Part shown: piece by piece, positions 45,558-54,332 of the stretch
Numbering within the stretch: position 1 is the first letter of the stretch
How the letters are laid out: every line of letters starts with the position of its first letter
From: Tenericutes bacterium MO-XQ
GTDB taxonomy: Bacteria > Bacillota_I > Bacilli_A > Acholeplasmatales > Acholeplasmataceae
Reading direction: 5' to 3'
Length of the DNA stretch: 64,000 nucleotides
NCBI GenBank assembly: GCA_002838185.1
Contig: CP017948.1
Location: 806,001 to 870,000 of the forward strand
Translations under genes and position numbers: made by a program
The notes under the pieces: model-generated
The model's input: the letters and a program-made list of their open reading frames with translations, nothing else
Databases searched by the model: none
Told to the model about the DNA's origin: nothing

Positions 45558-46439
45558 ATGAAAAAAATACTAACATATGCACTTATTTTTATACTGGGAT
45601 TGATGTTTGTTTCTATAGATACACATGCAGATATGGGTCCAAAACCTACCGCAGACATCTTGATTGTAGGTATAGATGAACCATTTTATTTTGATGTTTT
45701 AGTTTATGAGAGTGATGATGTTGAACCTTTATCGACTTTAGTAGTTACACAAAATGTTGAGTATAATTACTACCAAAGTGATTATCCATCTCACATATTA
45801 AATGGATATCAAGATGCAGATGGATATGTGTCAAGAACACTTTATTCTAGTGCTCCAGCGATTATTTCTAAACTAGATGCAACAAAAGATGAGTTTCATT
45901 TAGGGTATTTTAGTGCACCTGTAGAATTTAAAGTTGTCATTATTTTAGAAGAAGATGACACGATGATTGTTTCTAAAGTGATTGAAAGACAACTTTTTAA
46001 TTCAAAGATGACTTTTGATTTATCTGATGTTGATTTAACGACAGACCAATTTGGTGTTGGTACATTAGAAGAAGATATTCCATATAATGATTTCACGTTA
46101 TCCTTAATCATAAGAGTGATTATAACGATTGCTGTTGAGATATTTATATTATGGGTGTTTAAATACCGTGCATTTAAGAGTTATAAACTCGCTGGGTTCA
46201 TTAACTTAATTACACAAACACTATTATCTTTATTTATGGTCATGGGCTTTTACTTTTGGGGATCAATTTTTGGACTTTTCTTTGTTTTAGTCATCGGTGA
46301 ATTTATTGTATTTATCGCTGAGATTGCAGTTTATGCGATCTACCTAAAAGAACAAAGTCATGGACGAGCCGTTTTATATGGATTTGTTGCAAATCTCGTT
46401 ACGCTTATTTTAACTATTTTCACTCTAGGATTGTTATAA
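45558..46439 (+). CDS. Secreted-domain plus three-helix membrane protein, 'DMGPKPT' family
   Basis: 293 residues. A signal peptide (about 1-25) likely ends at THA before ADMGPKPTADILI; this MGPKP start of the mature chain recurs in uncharacterised Firmicute membrane proteins. A polar extracellular domain of ~155 residues precedes three to four hydrophobic helices (about 185-290). Function unknown. AGGAGGATG ribosome site, separate promoter candidate. Confidence 0.7.
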   Translation: MKKILTYALIFILGLMFVSIDTHADMGPKPTADILIVGIDEPFYFDVLVYESDDVEPLSTLVVTQNVEYNYYQSDYPSHILNGYQDADGYVSRTLYSSAPAIISKLDATKDEFHLGYFSAPVEFKVVIILEEDDTMIVSKVIERQLFNSKMTFDLSDVDLTTDQFGVGTLEEDIPYNDFTLSLIIRVIITIAVEIFILWVFKYRAFKSYKLAGFINLITQTLLSLFMVMGFYFWGSIFGLFFVLVIGEFIVFIAEIAVYAIYLKEQSHGRAVLYGFVANLVTLILTIFTLGLL

Positions 46440-46463
46440 TAAACCTAAAGGAGTGTGATCATT

Positions 46464-46871
46464 ATGGAAGTCACATCTAAGGATATTCAAGCATTTTTAA
46501 TGACTGTTGAAGATAAACGAAAAGATGATGTATTAACATTAATTAATATGGGTAAGAGACTCACAAAAAAAGAACCAAAGATGTGGGGAACCATGGTTGG
46601 ATTTGGAAAGGTCCATTATCGTTATAAAACCGGCCATGAAGGTGATATGTTTCTATTTGGATTTGCAAATAGAAAACAAGCTCTCACCTTATATATGTCA
46701 TATGACATTAATCAGTTTGATGAGCTTAAGGGTTTAGGTACATATAAAACTGGAAAAGGTTGTTTGTATATTAAAAAACTAAGTGATATAAATCTGGATG
46801 TTTTAGAAAAACTCATCGTTAAAGCAACCAATCAGTTAAAAAATAGTGACATGATTACTGTCGTAGAATAA
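46464..46871 (+). CDS. DUF1801-family protein
   Basis: 135 residues from the ATG at 46464, 10 bases after AAGGAG; the GTG nine bases earlier overlaps that site. DVLTLINMGKRLTKKEPKMWGTMVGFGKVHYRYKTGHEGDMFLFGFANRKQALTLYM fits the YdhG/DUF1801 domain, of unknown biochemical role. 24 bases after the preceding gene, likely the same transcript. Confidence 0.8.
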   Translation: MEVTSKDIQAFLMTVEDKRKDDVLTLINMGKRLTKKEPKMWGTMVGFGKVHYRYKTGHEGDMFLFGFANRKQALTLYMSYDINQFDELKGLGTYKTGKGCLYIKKLSDINLDVLEKLIVKATNQLKNSDMITVVE

Positions 46872-46874
46872 AAA

Positions 46875-46903
46875 AAAGAGGAAATTTCAAAAATTTCCTC
46901 TTT
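46875..46903. terminator. Bidirectional terminator before the nucleoside transporter operon
   Basis: AAAGAGGAAATTT-CAA-AAATTTCCTCTTT: 13-bp perfect stem between convergent genes. Confidence 0.9.
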
Positions 46904-46915
46904 GTCTTTTTATAT

Positions 46916-47881
46916 CTACCTTTGACCTTTGTCGTAAGGTATACCTTCAGCTTTTGGAGCTTTAGATGATTTAGATGTAAAGATTAAAACAATTAAAGTT
47001 GCTGCATAAGGCAATATCTTATAGAATGTTTGATCAATACCTAAATTATTTAAGAATGGAATCAGTGGAATCGAATAAGAAATAGTTGATAAGAACGCAA
47101 AGAATAACGCACCAAACATAATCTTAATTGGATGCCATTGACCAAAAATCATAACCGCTAAAGCTAAGAACCCATAACCAGCAACTCCGTTATGTCCACT
47201 GATATTACTATCAAGTACACCAACTGAGTAGAAATAACCACCAATACCACCTAAAAGTCCTGATAGACCTACTCCAAAGTATCTCATCTTATAGACATTA
47301 ATACCTACAGAATCTGCAGCATGTGGATGTTCACCACAAGCTCTAAGTCTTAATCCAAACTTTGTTTTATAAAGTAAGATGGTTGATATTGCAAGTAATG
47401 TAAATCCGATATAAACAATTAAATAAGTATCTTTAAAGAATAAGTCACCAATAAATGGAATTTGTGATAAGAAAGGAACTTCTCTGATGTATAGATTAAT
47501 GTTAGTAGTCACACCATCAGAGTTAAATCTCATTTTCGCAAATAATAAGATAACAGCAGGGATTAACATATTCATTGCTGTCCCTGAAATAACTTGATTA
47601 GCCTTCATGTTAACCGCTGCATAAGCTAATAACATTGAATAGATGATACCAGCAACTGCAGCTATGGTCATCCCAATAATCAGTAAGATTTGTGGACTAA
47701 CACTAGAGTTTTGGACTGCTACAATAAAGAGTGCACCAGCAAAAGCTCCAGTAATCATTATCCCTTCTAACGCAATATTGACAACACCACTACGTTCACT
47801 AAACATCCCACCTAAAGCAACAAGCATTAAAGGGATAGCCCATGGAAGCATGGTTTGAATTAAATAATAAAAATTATCCAT
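46916..47881 (-). CDS. Nucleoside ABC permease (YufQ/NupQ-like)
   Basis: 321 residues, about nine helices. MLPWAIPLMLVALGGMFSERSGVVNIALEGIMI and the loop LRACGEHPHAADSVGINVYKMRY are diagnostic of BPD_transp_2 permeases partnered with BMP lipoproteins. It forms the channel with the permease encoded upstream. Last gene of the operon, ending at the shared terminator. Confidence 0.92.
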   Translation of the reverse strand: MDNFYYLIQTMLPWAIPLMLVALGGMFSERSGVVNIALEGIMITGAFAGALFIVAVQNSSVSPQILLIIGMTIAAVAGIIYSMLLAYAAVNMKANQVISGTAMNMLIPAVILLFAKMRFNSDGVTTNINLYIREVPFLSQIPFIGDLFFKDTYLIVYIGFTLLAISTILLYKTKFGLRLRACGEHPHAADSVGINVYKMRYFGVGLSGLLGGIGGYFYSVGVLDSNISGHNGVAGYGFLALAVMIFGQWHPIKIMFGALFFAFLSTISYSIPLIPFLNNLGIDQTFYKILPYAATLIVLIFTSKSSKAPKAEGIPYDKGQR

Positions 47882-47885
47882 ATAG

Positions 47886-49067
47886 TTACGCCTCCTTCTC
47901 TTCTAAACCTTGTTTTTTATGTTTGATCTTTTCTTTAATGTGTTTAAAGAAATTACCAATCCATCCACTCATAATGAGTGAGAATGCAGAGAAGTAGATG
48001 ATAATCGCAATCACGATATCAATAATTTCTGGCTTATAGCCAAATAGTGCAGCTGAACTACCCCCACGTTGAATGTGTGAGATAAATAGTGCTGAGAAAA
48101 TAATTCCAATTGGATTAGAATTACCTAATAAGGCAACCGCAATCCCATTAAATCCAGCAACTGCAATCATATTGATTGGCTCATAAGTCATTGAGCTACC
48201 TGGAAGTGAAGATGGAGCAAGAATTGCAAAAGCACCACCTAAACCAGCTAAACCACCAGCAATTGTCATGGTTAAAATTGTATTTCTCTTATAATTAATA
48301 CCTGCATAATGACTAGCATCTTTATTATAACCGGTTGCGATTAACTCATAACCAAATGTTGTTTTATGAAGTAGTACATATAATCCAATAGCAATTGTAA
48401 TCGCGAAGAAGATTGCAATATTTAAGTTAGATCCAGTAACACCAAGTGACATAAGTTGTACTGATTCTGGTAAATATCTTGTTCTAGTTAGATTTGAAAC
48501 ATAAAGTGTTCCATTATTTTGAATCATCATATCGACTAAATACATACCAATATAGTTAAGCATAATTGAGGTAATAACTTCGTTCACATTAAAATAAGCT
48601 TTTAAGATACCAGGGATAGATCCCATAATCATCCCACCGATTAAACCACCTAAAATAGCTACAGCCCAGTGGATTGAACCAGGGAGTGACCACATAAGTC
48701 CAATATAGATTGCAAAGAACATACCCATTGTGTATTGTCCAGAAGCTCCGATGTTGAATAATCCCATCTTAAATGCGAATCCGACAGCTAAACCAGTCAT
48801 AATGATTGGGGTAGCGAAGTAGAAGACCTCTCCTAATTTCCCAAATCCACCAAATAATACTTTTGAAAACCCTCCACCAACATTAGCAGGGTTAGCAATC
48901 AATAATACAACTAGACCGAAGATTAAACCTATTGCAATCGCAAGTAGTGTTGCATAAAACGAAGAAGCACCTTTTGTTTTTGATAATGTCTTTATGTTTG
49001 GCCATAAATTCTTAAAAAACAATTTGACTTTATCTAAAAGCTTTTCAAAAAACGATTTAGTTTCCAT
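47886..49067 (-). CDS. Nucleoside ABC permease (YufP/NupP-like)
   Basis: 393 residues. The N-terminal cytoplasmic stretch of ~40 residues is followed by about nine helices, GFAFKMGLFNIGASGQYTMGMFF and YELIATGYNKDASHYAGINYKRN, the larger BPD_transp_2 partner. It overlaps the ATPase gene by 11 bases and ends 4 bases before the second permease gene, so all three are coupled. Confidence 0.92.
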   Translation of the reverse strand: METKSFFEKLLDKVKLFFKNLWPNIKTLSKTKGASSFYATLLAIAIGLIFGLVVLLIANPANVGGGFSKVLFGGFGKLGEVFYFATPIIMTGLAVGFAFKMGLFNIGASGQYTMGMFFAIYIGLMWSLPGSIHWAVAILGGLIGGMIMGSIPGILKAYFNVNEVITSIMLNYIGMYLVDMMIQNNGTLYVSNLTRTRYLPESVQLMSLGVTGSNLNIAIFFAITIAIGLYVLLHKTTFGYELIATGYNKDASHYAGINYKRNTILTMTIAGGLAGLGGAFAILAPSSLPGSSMTYEPINMIAVAGFNGIAVALLGNSNPIGIIFSALFISHIQRGGSSAALFGYKPEIIDIVIAIIIYFSAFSLIMSGWIGNFFKHIKEKIKHKKQGLEEKEA

Positions 49068-50610
49068 CAGTTTGCTCCTCCTGTTCTTTATCTTGTCGTT
49101 TTGATCCAGCCATATATAAACCTAATTCTTCAACAGTGACTTTTTGAGGATCAAACTCACCAACGATTTCACCTTCATACATTACTAAAATTCGGTCAGA
49201 TAAGTTCATAACCTCATCGAGTTCTAATGACATAAGAAGTACTGCTCGTCCTTCATCTCTTGCAGCAACAATTTGTTTGTGGATGTATTCAATCGCACCA
49301 ACATCTAAACCTCTTGTTGGTTGTACAGAGACTAATAAATTACCTTTTTTATCAAGTTCTCTTGCGATGATGGCTTTTTGTTGGTTACCACCTGACATTG
49401 ATCTAGCAGGTGTTACAGGGCCTTCACCACTACGAACATCATATTGGTCTATAAGTTTTACTGCATAATCTCTAATTTCATCAAATCTTAAGAATCCTTT
49501 TTTCTGAAATTGTTCTTGCCAATATCTTTGTAAAATAAAATTCTTTTCAAGTGAATAATCTAATACCAATCCGTGTTTGTGTCTATCTTCAGGAATATGA
49601 GACATACCCATTTTAGAACGATCACGAATGGTTTTTGTTGCAATATTTTCTCCATTTAAGTAGACATCACCATGAGATGGTTTTTCAAGTCCTGTAATTG
49701 CATAAATAAGTTCACTTTGTCCGTTGCCTTCAATACCAGCAATACAAACAATCTCACCTTGTCTAACATCAAATGATACGTCTTTAACACTGTGTAATTC
49801 TGAAGTTTTAGATTTAACACTTAAATTTCTAACAGATAAGACAATATTTTTTGGTTTTGCAGGCTCTTTTTCAACAGTGAAGCTTACATCACGACCAACC
49901 ATCATTCTTGATAATTCTTCTTTGGTTGTTTTCTTGATTTCAACAGTACCTTTATATTTCCCTTTTTGTAATACAGTACAGCGGTCAGCTACCGCCATGA
50001 TTTCATTAAGTTTGTGTGTGATAAATAAAATCGATTTTCCTTCTTTAGCAAAACCTTTCATAATAGCCATGAGCTCATCAATTTCTTGAGGAGTTAGGAC
50101 CGCTGTAGGTTCATCAAAGATGAGAATTTCGTTATCACGATATAACATTTTTAAAATTTCAACACGTTGTTGCATACCTACTGAGATTTTTTCAATAAGT
50201 GCATCTGGATCAACTTGCAATCCATATTGTTGAGATAGCTCAACAACTTTTTCACGAGCTTCCTTTTTTTGTAAAAAGCCCATTTTATTAGGTTCAACAC
50301 CTAATATGATATTTTCCAAAACGGTAAAAATTTCTACAAGCTTGAAATGTTGGTGGACCATACCGATTCCAAGTGCATTTGCATCATTTGGATTGTTTAT
50401 TTCAACCTTTTCACCATTTTTTCGTATTTCTCCTTTTTCTGGTTGGTATAAACCAAAAAGAACACTCATCAAGGTTGATTTACCTGCACCATTTTCTCCA
50501 AGAAGTGCATGAATCTCACCTTTTTTGAGTTGTAATGTGATATCATCATTAGCAACAATTCCAGGGAATTCTTTTCTGATATTAAGCATTTCAATGATAT
50601 AATTTTCCAT
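49057..50610 (-). CDS. Nucleoside ABC transporter ATP-binding protein, two ABC domains
   Basis: 517 residues from the ATG at 50610, which follows GGTGGA at 7 bases; an ATG 18 bases earlier has no ribosome site. Domain 1 has GENGAGKST, the signature region ISVGMQQRVEI and ILIFDEPTAVLTP. Domain 2 has AGIEGNGQSELIY and SMSGGNQQKAIIAREL, with LLVSVQPTRGLDVG in the Walker B place. This degenerate second site is normal in sugar/nucleoside importers of the RbsA type. Confidence 0.93.
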   Translation of the reverse strand: MENYIIEMLNIRKEFPGIVANDDITLQLKKGEIHALLGENGAGKSTLMSVLFGLYQPEKGEIRKNGEKVEINNPNDANALGIGMVHQHFKLVEIFTVLENIILGVEPNKMGFLQKKEAREKVVELSQQYGLQVDPDALIEKISVGMQQRVEILKMLYRDNEILIFDEPTAVLTPQEIDELMAIMKGFAKEGKSILFITHKLNEIMAVADRCTVLQKGKYKGTVEIKKTTKEELSRMMVGRDVSFTVEKEPAKPKNIVLSVRNLSVKSKTSELHSVKDVSFDVRQGEIVCIAGIEGNGQSELIYAITGLEKPSHGDVYLNGENIATKTIRDRSKMGMSHIPEDRHKHGLVLDYSLEKNFILQRYWQEQFQKKGFLRFDEIRDYAVKLIDQYDVRSGEGPVTPARSMSGGNQQKAIIARELDKKGNLLVSVQPTRGLDVGAIEYIHKQIVAARDEGRAVLLMSLELDEVMNLSDRILVMYEGEIVGEFDPQKVTVEELGLYMAGSKRQDKEQEEQTDGN

Positions 50611-50683
50611 TTTATATTCCACCGCCATTTAGTATAGTCGTCTTTATAATATTTTTTATAAAAAAAGACTTTAAAAAGAAAAA

Positions 50684-50717
50684 TTAGAGGAGAAGGGTAT
50701 TAGCCGATCTCCTCTAA
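50684..50717 (-). terminator. Terminator/attenuator inside the BMP operon
   Basis: TTAGAGGAGA (50684-50693) pairs with TCTCCTCTAA (50708-50717); on the minus strand it is followed by TTTTTCTTTTT. It lies between the lipoprotein and the ATPase genes. Confidence 0.8.
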
Positions 50718-50770
50718 TAGCCTTTAATAAATTATTATGGTTATTAAAAGCGTTTGTTCAAAAGATGTTA

Positions 50771-51895
50771 TTAACGAACTTCTACGTTAACAATTGTTAA
50801 TCCTAAACCATCAACTAATTCAGTAGCTGTAGCATAACCATCAGCATCTGCAACAGTGATTGAACGGATTGGATCTACTGATCCATCAACTAACATTTCA
50901 TAAACTGCTTCATAATCAGCTAATGTAAATGAGTCAAAACGATCAAATGCATCTGCATTTTCATCACCAATAACTGAAGTAGGTAGACCTACACCGTCAT
51001 TAGTTGCGTTAAAGTAAGTAGTTGTTCCACCGAAAGTAGCCCAATTGTCGTTTACATAGATTGCTTCTAATACTTGGATAACTGATGCAGCTAAACCTTT
51101 AGTAGCAGAAGTGATAACTGTTTCGCTATCATATCTTTGGTCAACGTCAACACCGATAACTTTTGCTTCTTCTTCAGAAGCAGCTGACATTACTGATTTA
51201 CCAACTGATCCACCAGCAGCGAAGATAACTTCAACGCCTTCTTGGAACATTGTTTTAGCAGTTGCTTTATTTGTTGGGTTTTCTTCGAAGTTACCAGTAT
51301 AATGATAAGTAACGTTAACTTCAGTTAATCCCATTTCAGCAGCAGCATCTTCAGCACCTTGTAGGAAACCGTAACCGAATGCTTGAACAGCAGGAACTGC
51401 CATACCACCCATGAAACCTAGTTCAGTCATACCATCTGCAACAGCAGCATAACCAGCTAAGTAACCTGATTCTTCTTCAGCATACATGATACTTGCTACA
51501 TTGTCTTTAGTTTCGAATGTAGAGTAATCAGCTGTATGAGGTGCACCATCTAATAAGATGAATTTAACTTCTGGATATAAAGTTTGTGCTTCGTAAATAG
51601 GAACTTCAAATAAGAATCCTGGAGTTACGATAACTTTTGCTCCACCTTCAACTGCTAATGCGATTGAAGCTAAGTAACCAGCATCTGATGCTTCCTCTGG
51701 TTTGTAATATTGATGAGTGATGTCATTTTCTTCTGCGAATGCTACAACACCTTCCCATGCACCTTGATTAAAGGATTTATCGTCGATATTTCCTTTATCA
51801 GTAATTAGAGCAATTTCATACTCTTGACCACCACAACCTACTAAAAGAACAGCAGACATTGTGATAATAGCTAACAATGATAATAATTTCTTCAT
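50771..51895 (-). CDS. BMP/PnrA-family nucleoside-binding lipoprotein
   Basis: 374 residues. Lipobox LLVGC with Cys21. EIALITDKGNIDDKSFNQGAWEGV and GFMGGMAVPAVQAFGYGFLQGAEDA and IGVDVDQ are the Bmp (Med/PnrA) signature stretches. It captures purine nucleosides outside the cell for the permeases and ATPase downstream. GGAGGAG ribosome site. Confidence 0.94.
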   Translation of the reverse strand: MKKLLSLLAIITMSAVLLVGCGGQEYEIALITDKGNIDDKSFNQGAWEGVVAFAEENDITHQYYKPEEASDAGYLASIALAVEGGAKVIVTPGFLFEVPIYEAQTLYPEVKFILLDGAPHTADYSTFETKDNVASIMYAEEESGYLAGYAAVADGMTELGFMGGMAVPAVQAFGYGFLQGAEDAAAEMGLTEVNVTYHYTGNFEENPTNKATAKTMFQEGVEVIFAAGGSVGKSVMSAASEEEAKVIGVDVDQRYDSETVITSATKGLAASVIQVLEAIYVNDNWATFGGTTTYFNATNDGVGLPTSVIGDENADAFDRFDSFTLADYEAVYEMLVDGSVDPIRSITVADADGYATATELVDGLGLTIVNVEVR

Positions 51896-51932
51896 TTTTC
51901 TCCTCCTATTATTTATTGTTAATGCTATTTAG

Positions 51933-51961
51933 ATTATACACTTTATTGAACATTTTTTCAA
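51933..51961 (-). promoter_or_regulatory. Promoter of the BMP operon
   Basis: Minus strand: TTGAAA (51961-51956), 17 bases, TATAAT (51938-51933). A palindrome TATTGAA-N6-TTCAATA (51944-51963) overlaps the -35 box. Confidence 0.75.
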
Positions 51962-51963
51962 TA
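51944..51963. promoter_or_regulatory. Palindrome overlapping the BMP -35 box
   Basis: TATTGAA and TTCAATA arms with 6 bases between. Possible repressor site; regulator unknown. Confidence 0.4.
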
Positions 51964-52137
51964 AGAAAATGAAGTATAAATGTACGTTTTTACACTTTTT
52001 TTCTAAATATGTAAAACGCTAACATTATTTTGAGCTTTATATAGGCATATTTGTAAGATAAGTATAATTAGAAATAAGATATATTGAAGTTTTTATTTAT
52101 CTAAAGTAGAATATATATAAGAAAGAGAGATGGTTAT

Positions 52138-53238
52138 TTGAACATTTTAGTTGCTATGAATGCTTTTAAGGGTACGCTATCGTCTGTGGACGTTAATGAA
52201 ATTGTCAAAAATCATTTTGAATCTTTGAATCATGAGGTTTTATCTATCCCAATCAGTGATGGTGGTGATGGTTTTTTAGATGCAATTTCTAAAGGTTTAG
52301 AAGGAAATTTTGTAGAGGTAGAAGTATTTGATCCTTTAAATAGAACAATTAAAGAAAAGATTTTTATGATAAAGGATAAGGCATATATTGAACTTGCTAA
52401 AGTTTCTGGTTTGAACTTATTAAGTAAAGAAGAACAAAATCCACTAAATACCAGTACCTATGGATTAGGTATAATGATTAAACAAGCCATATATATAGGA
52501 GCTAAACATATTTACATAGGTGCAGGAGGAAGTGCAACACATGATTGTGGCATAGGGATGCTTCAAGCGCTTGGAGTAAGATTTTATCATCATGGAAAAT
52601 TGATTGATGAAAAGTTGTGTGGGAAACACTTGAGTTTAATCACATCGTTTGATTTGAGTCATTTAGAAGATTTGATAGAGTATATAGATTTTGAAGTAAT
52701 CACGGATGTTAAAAATACATTATTAGGAGATCAAGGTGCAGCTCATATCTATGCTAAACAAAAAGGTGCATCAAAAGAAGATATAACTTTCTTAGAAAAA
52801 GCAACAAAACATTTTGCGGATATTGTTGAAGAGTATAAGAATGAAAATTTTAGAGATAATGATGGAAGTGGAGCAGCTGGTGGTATTGGATTTGGGTTTT
52901 TATCATTTTTGGATGCAACACTTCACTCAGGCATTGAGTTTATGATAGATTTATTGCATATAGAAGAAGCAATAAAAAAAGTTGATTTAATTATTGTAGG
53001 CGAAGGTAAACTGGATCAACAAACCATTTATGGGAAAGCACCTTATGGAATTGCAAAAATAGCAAAAAAACATCAGAAAAAAGTGATTGGAATTTTTGGG
53101 ATTAAAGATGATCTTAAGGACAATGATTTTTTAGATGAGACATATGTGATTGTACCTAAATATGCATCTAATGATCTATCCATGAATCATCCAAAACAAG
53201 CGCTATTGAATATGTTAAAAAAAGTGTTTACTTCATAG
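52138..53238 (+). CDS. glxK: Glycerate kinase, GlxK/GarK family
   Basis: 366 residues. NILVAMNAFKGTLSSVDV at the start, PISDGGDGFLDA, GAGGSATHDCGIGMLQALG and IVGEGKLDQQTIYGKAP are the family's conserved stretches. It phosphorylates glycerate with ATP. The start is TTG; the first residues align with the family start, which supports it, though the ribosome site is only AGAGAG. Transcribed alone. Confidence 0.92.
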   Translation: MNILVAMNAFKGTLSSVDVNEIVKNHFESLNHEVLSIPISDGGDGFLDAISKGLEGNFVEVEVFDPLNRTIKEKIFMIKDKAYIELAKVSGLNLLSKEEQNPLNTSTYGLGIMIKQAIYIGAKHIYIGAGGSATHDCGIGMLQALGVRFYHHGKLIDEKLCGKHLSLITSFDLSHLEDLIEYIDFEVITDVKNTLLGDQGAAHIYAKQKGASKEDITFLEKATKHFADIVEEYKNENFRDNDGSGAAGGIGFGFLSFLDATLHSGIEFMIDLLHIEEAIKKVDLIIVGEGKLDQQTIYGKAPYGIAKIAKKHQKKVIGIFGIKDDLKDNDFLDETYVIVPKYASNDLSMNHPKQALLNMLKKVFTS

Positions 53239-53463
53239 ACACAAATATTTCAGTTATATTAAAAAAATCATGGTAAAATAATTGAATAAATGAAAAAATT
53301 CATTGATAATTGTTTTTCTAATATTATAAGTTAAGAATTATGACCATTATTTTCATTGAAAAAGTAAATATGAAACCGTTACCACATGAAAAGTTAAGAA
53401 AAAACTAAGAAATATCGGTTTCTTTGAAAAAAAATGAAATGAACATGAAACGATTTATAGTCT

Positions 53464-53469
53464 ATAATA
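53464..53469 (+). promoter_or_regulatory. -10 box for the response-regulator-like gene
   Basis: TATAAT at 53464-53469 with a weak TGAACA at 53440-53445 (18-base spacing). The rest of 53239-53440 is AT-rich with no clear element. Confidence 0.45.
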
Positions 53470-53502
53470 GTTCTACAAGAGAATACTAGGGGAGGTATCA
53501 CT

Positions 53503-54204
53503 TTGTATAAAATCGCAATTGTAACCACAATCAAGGACCCGTTCTTGAAATTAGCAGAAATGTTTTCAAAAAATAACTATCAAGTCAGATTTATTAACGT
53601 TGATGATGTAGGACAACATCGATCAAAAATATCTGACTGTGATTTTGTATGTTTGCACTTAGAATATAATGATTTAATCAATCAACACATTATTGCAAAC
53701 ATCAAAAAATTCACGAGAGTGCCGCTTTATATCTTTGGAAGAAATCATACTGAAGAGGAAAAGGTTAGATTGCTTAATGCAGGATCAGAAGGATATATCC
53801 AAATACCTTTTTCTGATGTAGAACTTTTTGCCCGTATCATTGCTGTTTTAAGATTTTTGAATCAATTGACCAATAAGAATATCAATAAGATACATTTTGG
53901 TCCATTTGAAATTGATATGGCAAATCATCAAATCAAAAAAGGTGATGAAACTCATCATTTAACAAATGTAGAATATAAAATATTAAAGATATTATTAGAA
54001 AGTAAAGATGAAACTGTAACTAAAGATCGTATCATCAATTATGTTTGGGACAATGACAAATCCGCTACAGATAATGCACTTGGAATTCATATTACAAGAC
54101 TAAGAAAAAAACTAACGTATGATCCTAGAACACAACTGATTGAAACCATCTGGGGGGTTGGTTATAGGTTGAATTATAAGCTATGTGAACAAAACAGCGA
54201 ATAG
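53503..54204 (+). CDS. OmpR-type response regulator with degenerate receiver
   Basis: 233 residues. The C-terminal winged-helix domain (about 135-228) is intact: FEIDMANHQIKKGDETHHLTNVEYKILKILL, IHITRLRKKL, IETIWGVGYRLN. The receiver half lacks the key residues: the acidic pair near the N-terminus is replaced (IAIVTTI), the phospho-acceptor Asp is H52 (DFVCLHL), and the conserved Lys is lost in IQIPF. It therefore probably works without phosphorylation. No histidine kinase is next to it. TTG start with GGGGAGGT 6 bases upstream. Confidence 0.85.
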   Translation: MYKIAIVTTIKDPFLKLAEMFSKNNYQVRFINVDDVGQHRSKISDCDFVCLHLEYNDLINQHIIANIKKFTRVPLYIFGRNHTEEEKVRLLNAGSEGYIQIPFSDVELFARIIAVLRFLNQLTNKNINKIHFGPFEIDMANHQIKKGDETHHLTNVEYKILKILLESKDETVTKDRIINYVWDNDKSATDNALGIHITRLRKKLTYDPRTQLIETIWGVGYRLNYKLCEQNSE

Positions 54205-54213
54205 CTGTTTTTC
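54193..54213 (+). terminator. Terminator of the response-regulator-like gene
   Basis: AACAGC-GAATA-GCTGTT stem followed by TTTTC; the stop codon lies in the loop. Confidence 0.65.
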
Positions 54214-54332
54214 TTATATCATTATTTTTTTTGAAGAAATTTCCTAATTCTTTCAAATTGATTAAGAATGTGATAAAATAACTTTGTTATTAAATTGCAT
54301 CTCAATAACTGACACATATTAAAGGGGATATT

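Noticed and set aside
53239..53460. Operator or riboswitch upstream of the degenerate response regulator
   Set aside because: The stretch is AT-rich with scattered ATGAAA repeats, but no inverted repeat or conserved RNA pattern stands out.
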